Shown here: piece after piece, positions 48,701-60,080 of the stretch
Layout: each line of letters begins with the position of its first letter
How positions within the stretch are numbered: position 1 is the first letter of the stretch
Made by a program: the position numbers and the translations under genes
The notes under the pieces: model-generated
Told to the model about the DNA's origin: nothing
The model's input: only the letters and a program-made list of their open reading frames with translations
Database searches by the model: none
Assembly (NCBI RefSeq): GCF_029962835.1
Contig: NC_080574.1
Location: 20,868,001 to 20,932,000, forward strand
Length of the DNA: 64,000 nucleotides
Direction of reading: 5' to 3'
DNA from: Magnolia sinica
Lineage: Eukaryota; Streptophyta; Magnoliopsida; Magnoliales; Magnoliaceae

Positions 48701-50575
48701 CATGTCATGTGGTTGCCAGTTGTTTAACTTTTTCCAAGCAATCATGAGAATTCCTTTTTAAACATGATTTATAAAGCGAAGCAAGCCTCTGATGATGGTG
48801 ATATGATGATGATGATGATGTAAATTATATCCTAGGCAAATGCAACTGACATTGACGTGCACTGGCTTGTCCATAGACTTTGAACAGTTTTATGATATTA
48901 CAAAAAAAAAAAGAAAAAAAGAAAAAAAGAAAAAAAGCATAATTACCTAAGAGGACCTATGGGCATGGTTTACAACATTTATGGCATTGAGTGAACTGGT
49001 GCAAGTTGATACTACTTTGGTGGAGAATGGAATGTGGCACACTTGTACATTATGATTTGGAACAATTACAACTGAGATATAACAAGTTGTGTGCCAATCC
49101 CATTTCCTAGGTGGTTTGTGTAACCGCTCCTTGATTCTTTGGCTACTGGACACATCCTATTGTGCATCATACACATGAATGGTCCAGCCATTGGTCCAGG
49201 TCATGTGTGTTTGACCAAAGATGGCCCCTTACTGTCTAATCAAAGGACTTCTTGTTGACGCATGGCATGCTGTTAACTGACTGTCCAATTGCAAGACGTG
49301 ATTGGATGGTTAGGATTGCCTGATTGGAGTGCTTGGGCCATGACCAATCCAACACAAGCCCAATGCATTCCAGGATGAGTATAAGACCGCTCCCCTGTAT
49401 GAGTGGGATGGATACATCATGGGATCATACCTCATTATTTTCATATCAGTCCATAAAGAAGAGAAATGATCCGATCCAGCAGCTGTATTAGAAGTTATGG
49501 TACAGCCTTTTTTTCCTGCCAATGTTTAGAATGTCCCATCTGTAAAAAAGGTGGGCCACACCATGATGATCAATTGGCATGAAAATAAGGCTGATGAACA
49601 TATGCAGCAGGACACTGTCAATATCAATGAACAGCTGATGGTATGAATTAGTGTACTGGTATGGCCAACCCAATGAGTGAATCATCCTGTTTTTCCTGCC
49701 TAGTGATCATCATAGCGTGGCCCAACTCTGTATGACAGGACCTTCTACATATCTGACATGTTGGCCGAAAAAAATGGCTGGCATAATCAGTTCCAATATA
49801 GCTGTCGTATGTGAGCAATTCTCCATAACGAAAACATGTAGATGAAGTTACTAGTTCTAATAGAAAATAGATTTTGGACCATATAACTATTTTCACATAA
49901 CTAGAAAAAGAAAGAATGTTTTAGCAGTTGCGAACATCTTATGTGGCAGTTCTTTTTTATTGTTAAAATAGAACCTGTTACCTGCTTCTGCAAACATCAC
50001 ATCTCACTTCACAGCATGTCATGTTGGCACGAAATAAGTCATTTTGCATATGAGGCTGCATATATTGCATCTGATATGCCAACTCATACCCATTCCGTTT
50101 TGAATGGGAGATGGAATAAAAGAATCAGAAGGACTTGTTTTTAGTTACTGTTTCTTGTGCTCTTTTAATGAAATAGAATGAAAGCAAATTTACCCCCTTT
50201 TCTGGATCCAAGTCTCTCTGTGTGTCCAAAAATGTAAAACCTCACTTCCAAAGGCATCCTAAGTAGTTTCGAATATTTCTTTTACAAAAAGAAGGAAGAT
50301 GCCCTTAGTTGGCTCCATGGAGCAATTTTATTGTCTGAGCATTTAATACGAGGGGACTAAAATCTTGATGTGATGATGCAGTGGAGCATGAGGTGTTGGA
50401 GAGGGAGATTGCACGGCTTCGATTGTTGATGTATCAACAGCAGCAGCAGCCCCTCTCTTCCCATCACAGACCGGGTAGCAGTAGAGACCTCGATTCCCAA
50501 TTTGCTAATCTCTCTTTGAAGCACAAGGAGGCCAGTTCTGGCAGGGAACCAGTCAGTGGCCCACTCCACACTTGA
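39222..50575 (+). CDS. bZIP-family protein, At4g06598-like, four coding exons
   Basis: Coding exons are 39222-39940, 47771-47846, 48226-48352 and 50382-50575 (1116 bases, 371 residues plus stop). All junctions keep frame. The start ATG follows a UTR acceptor at 39200. The first exon encodes a serine-rich, probably disordered region with the conserved blocks [35 protein letters not shown] and [13 protein letters not shown]. Residues about 233-250 form the basic region ([17 protein letters not shown]). A leucine zipper follows with L/V every seven residues from L257 to the DSL heptad, then [17 protein letters not shown] and a C-terminal tail. The overall text matches plant bZIP proteins of the Arabidopsis At4g06598 type, near the group E bZIPs. 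The role is presumably nuclear, DNA-binding or dimer-forming, but this is inferred. The invariant Asn of the basic region is K239 here. No frame damage was seen, so the gene looks intact. Confidence 0.93.
40183..40320 (-). mobile_element. RTE LINE 3'-tail fragment
   Basis: The inverse of the standard RTE tail is visible: a TCATCATCATCATC run, then 'accaattaattggggtctgc' and 'tcaagggccatacc'. The same tail in forward orientation ends the LINE at about 61822. The 5' end is missing. Confidence 0.55.
40585..40875. mobile_element. small foldback MITE
   Basis: The ends are inverted: 'catgtgggcccagtgtagtg' near 40590 and 'cataatggtgggccccacag' near 40837. The interior has 'gtgtggcccacctgatgatt'. 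It is a different family from M1 although it shares the 'gggccc' phrase. The ends are approximate. Confidence 0.45.
41395..41530 (-). mobile_element. second RTE LINE 3'-tail fragment
   Basis: A CATCATCATC run is followed by 'ccaactaattggggttggct' and 'tcaatcaaggaccatat', like the fragment at 40183. Confidence 0.5.
41701..41745. repeat. (CT)n microsatellite in bZIP intron
   Basis: About 22 perfect CT units. Confidence 0.98.
41860..43035 (-). mobile_element. L1-type LINE relic (zf-RVT region)
   Basis: The minus strand encodes text like [16 protein letters not shown] and [18 protein letters not shown], and upstream of it [18 protein letters not shown], typical of the zinc-binding RT-associated domain at the end of plant L1 ORF2. 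The frame is interrupted by stops and by a later retro-insertion at 42361-42546. Orientation is antisense to the bZIP gene. Confidence 0.75.
42361..42546 (-). mobile_element. short retro-insertion with poly(A) and 15-bp target duplication
   Basis: The segment starts with a T17 run (42362-42378, a poly(A) tail on the minus strand). It is flanked by a perfect 15-base duplication AAATGTTGCCACCTT (42346-42360 and 42547-42561). About 185 bases long, it is either a SINE or a severely 5'-truncated LINE 3' end. It sits inside the older L1 relic. No internal Pol III A and B boxes were confidently placed. Confidence 0.85.
43036..44900. repeat. LTR-like dispersed repeat, unclassified
   Basis: No coding frame was found. 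It contains blocks such as 'gtggttcggtttcc', 'cccatgagtgtgccggattt', repeated 'ggaggctcc' and 'gatgggatcgaatcc', of the sort found in long plant retrotransposon LTRs. The string TGTGCTAA occurs near both 43307 and 44887. Clear ends or an internal region were not found, so it may be a solo LTR. Confidence 0.3.
45240..45605 (-). mobile_element. L1 LINE relic, RNase H-like domain
   Basis: The minus strand encodes [13 protein letters not shown] near 45510, then [20 protein letters not shown] near 45300. This is the pattern of the RNase H domain (LNFDGS and EGDS motifs) at the C-terminus of plant L1 ORF2. It is fragmentary. A short stretch 5' of it (about 45095-45125) resembles 41787-41815, so both relics may come from one family. 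Confidence 0.65.
45606..46905. repeat. GTAACGG/GATACGG-rich element with embedded tandem repeat
   Basis: Dense GTAACGG, CCGTTAC and GTATCGG motifs, many palindromic, occur at 45615-45870 and 45995-46145. A last GGTGATACGG lies near 46891. Subterminal motif arrays of this kind occur in DNA transposons such as hAT or CACTA elements. I found no clean terminal repeats. A poly(T)/poly(A) block lies at 45669-45727. Confidence 0.4.
46353..46885. repeat. 168-bp tandem repeat, about 3.2 copies
   Basis: The marker TTTTGCTGTTTTAAT starts at 46353, 46521, 46689 and 46857, an exact 168-base spacing each time. The units share 'catgttaatgtgcattttac' and 'agatttggggt'. Units are AT-rich and diverged by a few percent by eye. 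Confidence 0.93.
47847..48225 (+). other. probable GC-AG intron of the bZIP gene
   Basis: Exon text ends TTACAG and the intron begins GCAAGT, a perfect GC-donor context. It ends TTTTATAG at 48225. This joins ...QALQ to AEGSEV..., as in the homologous plant proteins I recall. A GT alternative (cut before GTCTTA at 47851, acceptor after GGCAG) keeps frame but gives AKGSEV and has a poor donor. Confidence 0.75.
48353..50381 (+). other. bZIP last intron
   Basis: The donor is AAGCAAT/GTGAGT and the acceptor GATGATGCAG. The 2.0-kb interior holds an A-rich tract (48901-48937, repeating AAAAAAAG), a short GATGAT run near 48806 and MITE-like phrases at 49320-49740 ('gtgggccacaccatgatga'). No gene was seen inside. 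Confidence 0.85.
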
Positions 50576-51453
50576 AAGTGTGATGAGCCAAAGCAATGCC
50601 AATGTCCAATCCCAGTTATGGTGAATGATTTTCTGGATCTTCTCACTGTTCGCTCTCTTTTCTTGTTTTGATATCTCTATGTGCACCTGATGGTCATGCC
50701 GGAAAAGTTCACTTCTCTGGTTGGTGACTCATCGGAGGTGATAGTTCATAGCTTTTGTTTTCTCTCTCTCTGTGTATTTGCACGAGTGATATGCCTAAAT
50801 GTATTCCTTTATCTTTCCCATCAAGCAAATTATATGAGGGTACGTTGGATGCTCATTTCAACTGAATTGCAACAATTCAATCAAGCATAAAGAGGAAATG
50901 ACCAAAATTGAAGCTGGGCCATTTTGGCCTGACTGTTGAAATATGCCCCGTCTAACCATAATTCATAATGACAGCCAACCCATAATTGAAATTGCATGCA
51001 TCTTGAGGCCGACTTGGAAGTGATCTGAATTGCTATTTCTATTTCTGGGATGGCCCGCTGTTATGAAATTTGAATGGACGGAGGCTAACCACACATCCAT
51101 CATTTCCACTTTCTTGGATTAAATTATGGCAATTCAATTGAGCATCCTATCACATCCTTAACTGGGTGAGTGAAGGCTATCTGCCTTGCTGAGCCAGCCA
51201 TTTAGAACCATCTGATTCGGAGTCCTATGATCCGGGTTACACCAGCAGCCGATAGGGAGATAAGGAGAGAGCATTTGCACTACTGCAGCTGGTAAGTAGG
51301 GTTGTAAGGACATGCACATCAATGAAACAAGGGGGAAATGCTTGCCAGAAATACAGACGGGCTGGTCTGTTATGTAACCATAGTAGAGTATGCAGATGTG
51401 GTAGTATGCAAAAACTCAATTCCCGTATTGATGTATTTTTGGGACCTACACAG
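50576..51453 (+). other. bZIP 3' UTR and downstream DNA
   Basis: Plausible 3' UTR follows the TGA, but no clear AATAAA signal was found, so the transcript end is unknown (perhaps 50830-50900). The remainder has no recognisable gene. Confidence 0.4.
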
Positions 51454-51463
51454 CCACTGCTGG

Positions 51464-51899
51464 GGGAACGGATTAGGTGTTACCCTTACCGTGTGGGGTC
51501 CACCTTGATGAATGTGTTGTATATCCATGCCATCCATCCAGTTTTCCAGTGCATTTTAGGGCGTGATCATTAAAAACTTTGTGGACAACAAAAGTTTTGG
51601 ATCAAGCCGATCTCTGTATTTTCCCTCCATCCAGGTCTGGTTGACCTTATCAGCAGGTTGGACGACAAATGAACATTATGATGAGCCCGAGGAAGTTTTT
51701 AATGGTGGGTGTTCATTCACCACTATTGCCTATGCTGTGGTCCACCTGAGATTTGGATCTGCTTAATTTTCGGGATCATGCCCCCAAATGGCCTGGAAAA
51801 ATAGATAAACAGGGTGGATATACAACAAATCATCAAGTTGGGCCCCACGGCAAGGGTAACACCCATAAGGTGTCACCCGGGTAACATCTAATCCACGGC
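51464..51899. mobile_element. Mutator-like foldback MITE, family M1, copy I
   Basis: The best-preserved family member. It is flanked by a perfect 10-base direct repeat CCACTGCTGG (51454-51463 and 51900-51909), close to the 9-10-bp duplication of Mutator-like elements. The arms are inverted: GGATTAGGTGTTACCC on the left and GGGTAACATCTAATCC on the right, continuing through 'gtggggtccaccttgatg' and 'catcaagttgggccccac'. The right arm contains about 23 extra bases because the GGTAACACC motif is repeated. It has no coding capacity. Confidence 0.75.
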
Positions 51900-51909
51900 C
51901 CACTGCTGG

Positions 51910-53524
51910 ATGCGAAAATGCTGCACTGGGAACAGGAATGCCTTTTCCACGTATGTAGAAGAATAGCCTATTGCATTTGCATGCTATATGGATGAATCTA
52001 TGGTCGAGCTCCATCTTGGATTTCTGTAGGTTTACTATTTTTAGCGGATGGTGTTGCCATGATTTGAAGTTGGCTTTAAACCATTCCACATTCATTTTCC
52101 GGTTAACACATTAAAAGGCCACTTTCCACGGAGTAGAATCAGATCATAACAAATCCAGGTCAGCTAATTTGACTCGATCATCGCAAAACCGGTCAGCTAT
52201 TTGTACACGAATCAATCTTCTCCTATCCATGTTTTGGCTGGTTTTGTACTAACTGGGCATGCTTTCTACTCGGACTGGCCAGTTTCTCAAAATCAGACGG
52301 CTTACAATTGAATAGTGGAAACATGTGCTTAAGATGAGGCAATGTGATGTTTGTTTGGGCTCCGTTTGGGCAGCGGGTCCCACAAACCTAGACCATTCTG
52401 GCCCCTCCCTCAGATGATAAAAGGGCTTGTGGTGATTAGCATCCTTCAGCGCTAACATGCCACTTCTGTAGGATATCGAGTGCCATGAAAACGGCAGGCC
52501 CCCCACCATGAAGTCGCACACTCCGTTCCATTCACCAGGTGGGCCGACATCTGTATGTTGTCCATGGATTCCTATGGTGTAACCCTTCTGATGCATGCAA
52601 CCGCCAGGTTTTTGTGCCAGATGATTTTTCATTGTAGATTTTTTTTTTTCCTTTCTTAAATGTTAGGTTCCTACAAACACTGCGTGTTGGCGGGAAAGAT
52701 GACTAAGCATTACAGGATATCTTTTAGTGATTTGCATCATCTATATGATAGGCCCACCTCTGTTGGATATTAATAATAGCAAAAAAGAAAAAGAAAAAGG
52801 AAATCGCAGATTCTATTAGTTTGAATATGGACAGTGTCTTTAAACATTGCTTTTGTGGACATTTATTGATAGTTTCCGGATCTTCCAATCGCGAGTATTT
52901 ACAGGCAGCAGCCATAAGCTGTTTATCTCGTCAGATAAACGGTTGGTAACACTGAAAATAACTCTAGATCCAACAGCATACCTATGCGAATCTGACCCGG
53001 AGGGTAAGGGTCCCACCATAATCTAGATTACACATAATCCGGATCTCTTAAGACTCATTCCTGGTTTTGCGACATCTCCTATCCAGACAGTGCATAACAG
53101 CAGTTACCAATAGCTGGATCTGGTTTGCTAGGTGCAGGATCGCATTCTCAGCCCAATCTCATTATTTGGCAGTGCAGATCATTGATCTGATTGGTTCTGA
53201 TATGGATGGAGGACGGCCCCAAAAATTTCCCGGATGATCCTAATCCTGTGTGGCTATTTATTATTGATCGTCTATTTCTAACCCGATGCTCCGAGGGTTG
53301 GAGCCATTTGGATCAGTTAACAGTGGGCCCTGCATGTGCAGAATACTATGGAATGGGTTTTAATCAACTGCGGGTACTCATCCCAAGTTACCATACAGGC
53401 GTCATTCCGCAGCCATCGTTCTATCAAAACCCAAGAGGCTCATCACTTCGTTAGGGATAAAACTACAAACAAGATTTACCAATAATTTATTATTATATAT
53501 GAAAGCAAACAATATGGCAACAAA
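51910..53524. other. intergenic DNA, MITE debris, no gene seen
   Basis: The open frames at 52249-52632 and 53191-53454 have no recognisable domain. Related repeat phrases occur at 52340-52560 ('aggtgggccgacatctgtat'). An A/T-rich tract lies near 52635-52655. Confidence 0.5.
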
Positions 53525-53598
53525 GATCGCATAGCGCAGTGGATTAGCGCGTTTGACTTCGGATCAAAAGGTCGTGGGTTCGACTCCCACTGTGGTCG
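53525..53598 (+). tRNA. tRNA-Arg (anticodon TCG)
   Basis: A 74-base cloverleaf. The acceptor stem is GATCGCA paired with TGTGGTC and followed by discriminator G. The D-arm carries TAGCGCAGTGG (A box). The anticodon stem is TTTGA/TCAAA with loop CTTCGGA, so the anticodon is TCG and it reads CGA codons. The T-arm is GTGGG-TTCGACT-CCCAC (B box). There is no intron. A TTTT Pol III terminator follows at once, and a CAA motif sits just upstream, as is usual for plant tRNA genes. CCA is not encoded. All stems pair, with only G-T wobbles. Confidence 0.95.
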
Positions 53599-54616
53599 TT
53601 TTATTTACATTTTGGTGGTTTTTTTTTTTTTTTTTGGGTACCTGTTTTCTCATGTGGGCTACCTCTCGATAAAAGGATTGTAGCCGCTCAGCTTGCATTT
53701 TTATCCTCCTTTCATGTTTTTGGGTTTTGTCATCAGTGTTTTATTATTATTATTATTATTATTTTTTTCCTGTTTTTGTCTTTAGCTCTGTGGTATTTCG
53801 AAATGGATGGGGGGCTCTTTCAATCCCGCTTCGTTACTTTCTTAGGTTCGCCACCACGAAAGATTCTGCCTGTCCAGTTTGGTATGTTCTTTTTTTTGGT
53901 CTGTCATTCTTTTGAAATAATTATATTTTTAAACTCGTGTCCTTAATGTCATTTCACATTTTTTAAGACGAAAATGGCCCTATTGTATTGGCAACGAGCC
54001 TCGTACTATTTAACGGTGCTATGTGTGGAGGATGATTTGCTAAGGTGCTAGAAACATTCATGATTGATTCACTAAAAAAGGAAAAATTCTATTCTAACAA
54101 TTGATAAAATTAGATAAGTCTTACATTATGAACTCTCAATTCAAACATTGAAATTCTTTTGGATAGCCGTGATGAATCTGGATCACCTCATTTTCTCATT
54201 CTAACTTTCTAGAGGTCAGAGACCTTATGTATGGTCCCTCCCTCACAATACCTAATTGTGGGTATGAAAGATCATTTTAGTGACTAAGGAATCAGAATCT
54301 TATTACAAATGAATTTCTGCAAATTCTTTTCTTTTCTAGAAACCACTCGTATGGGGTCATTTCTGTTTTTCTTAGAGCCTGTTTGGTGTGCATCGTTCCT
54401 ATATCTATATGGGAATAACATGTTAATGTCTCTTGTTATGGGGGCCCACATGTATGCACAACGCATGCACGTGCAGACAATTATATGGGCCCAATCATTA
54501 AAAAAACCTTTACATTAGAGTAAGTTATCATATGTGAGAAAAGAGAGTTCATTTAAGACTTGGTTTCTAAGGTGATATATGAGATCGTAAGTTTATAAAT
54601 AAAAGATACTTTTGCC
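53599..54616. other. intergenic DNA, no gene seen
   Basis: T-rich tracts lie at 53619-53636 and an ATT microsatellite at 53741-53767. No gene or repeat end was recognised. Confidence 0.55.
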
Positions 54617-55260
54617 TTGAGCTGTGCACGAACGGGGTTAGCTCGATTAACTCTCTCGACTCAACTTGAAAAAGTTCGATTTGACTTGGTTCAAAATTGA
54701 GTTCGAGCCGAGTCGAGTTGATTTTTAGAGTTTGAAAAACTTTCGAGCCAAAGTTCGAGCTTGAATCAACTCAGATCGAACCTCAACTCAAATCGAACTA
54801 GTTCAGTGACTCGGTTATTTTGATATTGATGTTGCTCACCAAGTGTTTGATGAAATGACTTAATGAAGTGTTGCTTCTGATTGCTACATTCTCTATGGGA
54901 TCGGCCAGTGGCGAGGAAAGTATGGATATGAAACAAATCACTACAAAAAAAACAAACATTACATAGTAAAACTAATCTTGGATCTTGATTTTGTCGCTCC
55001 CTACTGAGTGTTTGATGAAATACTTGTAAACTGTTGTTGCTATTTTGCAAACTATGAGAAATTAAAGGTGCACTTCATGTGTTTGAGAAAATGCCGCACA
55101 GGCTCGAACTGGCTTGAGTTGCTGACCGAACCGAGCCAAGCTGGCTAGTCAAGCTTGAGGACCGACCCGAGCTGAGTTCGAGCTAGGGTCAACTAGTGGC
55201 CGAGCCAAGTCAAGCTGTGCCAAGCTCAACTCGATTCAACTCGAGTTTTAGCTTTACTCT
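54617..55260. mobile_element. second hAT-type element with PPR-like passenger sequence
   Basis: Homologous to 9071-9630. It starts TTGAGCTGTGCACGAAC, has CTCGA-rich subterminal regions, and shares the centre. Pieces of PPR-like protein are visible: DIDVAHQVFDEMT near 54822, VFDEILVN near 55008 and EIKGALHVFEKMPH near 55054, again with stops and frame changes. It retains about 45 bases after the first motif that the other copy lacks. Terminal repeats are eroded and no target duplication is clear. Confidence 0.65.
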
Positions 55261-55392
55261 TGGCCTACTTCATTCAGGCTCAAAACATGTAGGGCTATTT
55301 ATTTCTAAGTACAAACATTGAGAGAAATGTGAGAGAAGTGAGCCAATGTCGTATACCATGTAGGGATGCAAGAGCAATGGTCAAAGTTGTTA

Positions 55393-55621
55393 AAGCCCGT
55401 TTGGATACCACCAAATAATTTACTTTTTCTACTTACAGTGGTAGATAAGTAACTTATTTGAGAGAAGTAAGTTTGGTTTATGATCAATTATAAGTAACTT
55501 TTTAAAATTAAAAAAAAAAACTTTAAGTTACTTTATTACTTCAGCTTAATAAGTATAAATCAAGATAAGTTACCTGAGGCATGAGTAGCTTATCTTAAGA
55601 AACTTAATATCCAAACGCCTC
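55393..55621. mobile_element. small MITE
   Basis: The ends are inverted: GCCCGTTTGGATACC on the left and the inverse of ATATCCAAACGCC on the right. The AT-rich interior contains inverted 'aagtaactt' and 'aagttacttt' motifs. The target duplication is not clear. Confidence 0.5.
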
Positions 55622-55795
55622 CTCATTGTCTAGTCCTGCCATATAAAGGAGTGTTGTGCATCATTGATTTGACATCAATGCAATGCAACTAATGGATGAG
55701 GTAGATCTCATGCACGATTTACACATGTGGTGATGGGACAACCTTGGTCACCACCCTATACATGAGCTCTTGCCTCTTGCCTAGATTCACTGTTT

Positions 55796-55824
55796 CTTCT
55801 TCTTCTTCTTCTTCTTCTTCTTCT
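55796..55824. repeat. (TTC)n microsatellite
   Basis: About nine perfect TTC units. Confidence 0.95.
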
Positions 55825-55929
55825 TTTTTTTGTAAAATTAATGTTGTGAATGGATTGGATTCAATGAAGATATGTGCATGTCTGAAGTGATTATCCTTTG
55901 ACAACGAAAGTGTTTGAGGTGGCACATTA

Positions 55930-57310
55930 GGAGAATTTGTGAGTCATGGAAGGACTGCAGTCAGCGATCAACTGAATGATGGAAGCCTTCGAATAGATTC
56001 GTGTTCTTAATGATGAGCAGCAAGATGAGATAGACGATGGAGCTCGCAGTTATCATGTTCATGGTGTAACATTGGTGATGAATCGTAGGCCACTACTTTG
56101 ATCACGAGGAAGTTGTTATACACGTCAATGGAGGAGATAAATTTACAACGACACAACATCTTTCGGATGAGGTGCACCATGAACCAAAGGATCTGTGATC
56201 TTATCATAGATGGTGGGAGCAATGAGAATCTTGTGTTAAAGACTATGGTAAAAAAAAAAACTGCAACTAAAGACAAAAAAAGCACCCGTCTCTGTACACA
56301 GATGGATCAAGGACGAATTAATGTGTAACATAGTGATGTGGAAGCTTGTCAAATATTATTTAATTGACCATGGCAGTACTATGTTGATGTCATGCATAGA
56401 TGATAGGAAAATACTTTAATTTTTCTAAAGATGGTAGAAATATTATCCTCACCCTGATGAAAATGGAGAAGTGCAGTCTTTTGTAACCGAACAAGATATA
56501 TAAATCGAGAAGAAGAGAGATCAATGCATTAGTTGAAATTGGAAAAGAAGTAGAACACATGAACATTCCAAAGAAGTTGAAACCAATATTGTAGGAGTTC
56601 AAGGGGAATATATGTCCAATAAACTTTTGACAAGTTGCCCCCCATGCGGGATATTTCTGCTACTCAAGTGGAGTTTGTCTTCAACAATATGTAGAATCGA
56701 TCCACCAATAAGTTGCCATTCGAAGTTGTGTATGATCGTATTCACAAACATACTCTCGACTTAGTCTCTTTGCTTAAGTTACCGGGTATGAATGTTGTGG
56801 TAGAAATATGGCAAACCAAATCATGATAGTGCATACTAAGGTCCAAAAGAAGTTGCAGGAGTCCAATACCAAGTATAAGAAAGATGTTGATAAACATTAA
56901 CTGCAGAAGGTATTTAAGGTGGGTGATAATATACTAGTTCACCTGTGTGAGAAAAAATTTCCGATTGGAACATATAAAAAACAAAGAAATGAGAAGATCA
57001 GTGCCTATGTTATTGATCCTCCCGAGGGCATGGAAATGTTAAGGAATTTTGTTGTGGTAAACTAGTATGAGTATTATGAGTTAAGTCCGTCAAATAATTC
57101 AAGGATGAGTTCTTTCCAAGTAGAGAGGACTGATGTAGGATGTAATAAAGATATATCCTTAACATGGAGGGACCAAAAGAAGGCCAAACGAAAGCGAAAG
57201 TAATCTGTCAAATTCGAGCCTAGTCTTACATAGGACACAATGTAATTTGACCCTAAGCATATCCATTTCAAAGAAATTCAATCGGGATGAGGAGAAATTG
57301 TTCTTTGAAG
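55930..57310 (+). mobile_element. Ty3/gypsy relic, internally deleted
   Basis: Plus-strand fragments of a gypsy polyprotein: protease-like text (NQRICDLIIDGGSNENLV) near 56180-56240 and integrase-like text (TNKLPFEVVYDR near 56710, HTLDLVSLLKLPG near 56750). Little or nothing of the RT-RNase H core lies between them. It is broken, with many interruptions, and no LTRs were recognised, so it is old. Confidence 0.65.
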
Positions 57311-58384
57311 TGTGAATTATAAATCAGTTATAACTTTTGACTTGGGTATCTTTACGGGACGTGCGACCTATCAATCTTTACCATAACGGGTCATTCGGGG
57401 TCAATTGACCCACAAAGTGGGTTTTGTCTATCCATTTCACAAGAAAACACACGCTTCAAAAATGAAATTTTAGAATTTTTTTTAATACTATTTTTAGTAA
57501 TTTCAAATTTTTTTTTTTTTATATTCCTTTATTTTTAAAGTTTTAGATTTTCATCTTTAAAAAAAATAAAAAATACTTGAAATCATGCTAGGACTCCTTT
57601 AATAAGATGTATTTGGATTTTCTATTTTTGGTAAATTAGGTGTTAAATAAGTTTTGCTATTTTGGATAATTTTTATTGGGGTTAAAATTTTGCTATTTTG
57701 GACAATTTTAAGCTAAGGGTTTATTTTTTCTTTGTTAATGGTGTAATGATAAAATTATATATATTAGACATTATTCAACAAAAATATTTGAGAGTTATCT
57801 CTTTTTTCTTGTAAATTCAAAGTTTTACCTACTTGAAAAAGACAATCTTTTTCATTGTTTCTTCATACTCTTCCCTGCGTCATCAAATATATTACATATT
57901 CAAAATAATAATTTCTATCATAAAATGTACATATACATGTGTGTTCAAGATACACAATGGACTTATCTGTCTTTGGGCAAGTGTATGCTGAACCTAAGCT
58001 CATAAGGCAACAAGCTACCAAATGTACTAGGATGACGACACGAATATGAGATCCAAGCCATTAAAATGTCCATTTCAACTTGTATTACTACGCTTCGATA
58101 CCTTGCACTTCACGTTTCCATTTAGATGCATGCAGTTTTCAATTCTAATGTGCATGGCAGTACATATAATTCAAATAAACGGTCAGATCATTCTGACGTA
58201 GGGTGTATGAGATGTGGGTCGTAATCAAGGGGCTACACTGTGTCTGCTCCCTAACCAAAAATATCAGGCCTCCTTATCATGTGGCCAAATCTACATTGTG
58301 ATTGTTCAGTGTTTGATTCGCGTAGCTAGCATTGTGCTACTCTGATGATAGAGGCATGTATATATATACACACACGATAGAGGT
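57311..58384. other. AT-rich intergenic DNA, no gene seen
   Basis: Long T- and A-rich stretches (57475-57580) and no coding frame. Nothing recognisable. Confidence 0.6.
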
Positions 58385-58917
<533 letters not shown>

Positions 58918-58923
58918 AAATGA

Positions 58924-59460
58924 TACTATGAGGTCGAGCTGTGTGGGCCCCACCGTGATGTGTGTCAAATATCAACACCGTGCATTTGATGGGTCCCATC
59001 TAAGTTATGAAATACCCTAAAAATCAGCCGTATATGGAACTCAAGTGGGCCATACCATCTAAACCCATGTGAAAACATGCCTAAAACATATAAAAGCACT
59101 TGGTGGAGCCCACCTGAGTTTTGGATGCAGCTGAAACTTGGTCCTGACCCCTCACCCCTCAGCCAAGTGGGAAACACACAATGGATGGGCTGAATTTGTG
59201 AACCATATCTCGGTGGGCCTAATAAATAATTATGATGGGCTGAATTTATGAACCACATCTCATTGAGCCCAATAAATAATTATGAATGTTATAATGGTAG
59301 GGTAACCCCTCTCAACTGTTGTATGTGGTGTGGCCCACCCAAGTCATGGATTGACTTGAATTTTAAGCCCGTGGACCACCATGGAAAGTTGCATCTTACT
59401 AATAGGGTAGATGTTCAACACACATCATGGTGGTGCCCACACAACTTGACCTCACGGGCA
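58924..59460. mobile_element. MITE-like foldback element with a 50-bp internal duplication
   Basis: The inverted ends are TGAGGTCGAGCTGTGTGGGC on the left and the inverse of CCACACAACTTGACCTCA on the right. They continue into 'ccgtgatgtgtgtc' / 'acacacatcatgg'. A 50-base block is repeated in tandem at 59184-59233 and 59234-59283 with several mismatches. Confidence 0.6.
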
Positions 59461-59493
59461 GTTCCCATGAGGTCGACCGGAAAAAACCATTTC

Positions 59494-59869
<376 letters not shown>

Positions 59870-60080
59870 CAAATTCAAATTCATTAAATATTCCAAAATT
59901 CGAATTTAATCAAATATATATAGATTCAAAAAACCCTATCCGAATTCAAATTCATTAAAAATTCAAAAATCTGAATCCGATCCAATATTCGAAGAACCTA
60001 AAAATCCTATCCGAATTCAAATTCATTCAAGATTAAAAAATCTGGATCCAATCCAAATTCAATCCGAATATATATTAAGA
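59870..60080. repeat. 71-bp tandem repeat, three copies
   Basis: ATTCAAATTCATT recurs at 59873, 59944 and 60015, exactly 71 bases apart. CCTATCCGAATTC-type text leads the second and third units. The units are AT-rich with CCGAAT/ATTCGG motifs typical of non-autonomous DNA transposon interiors. Confidence 0.85.
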
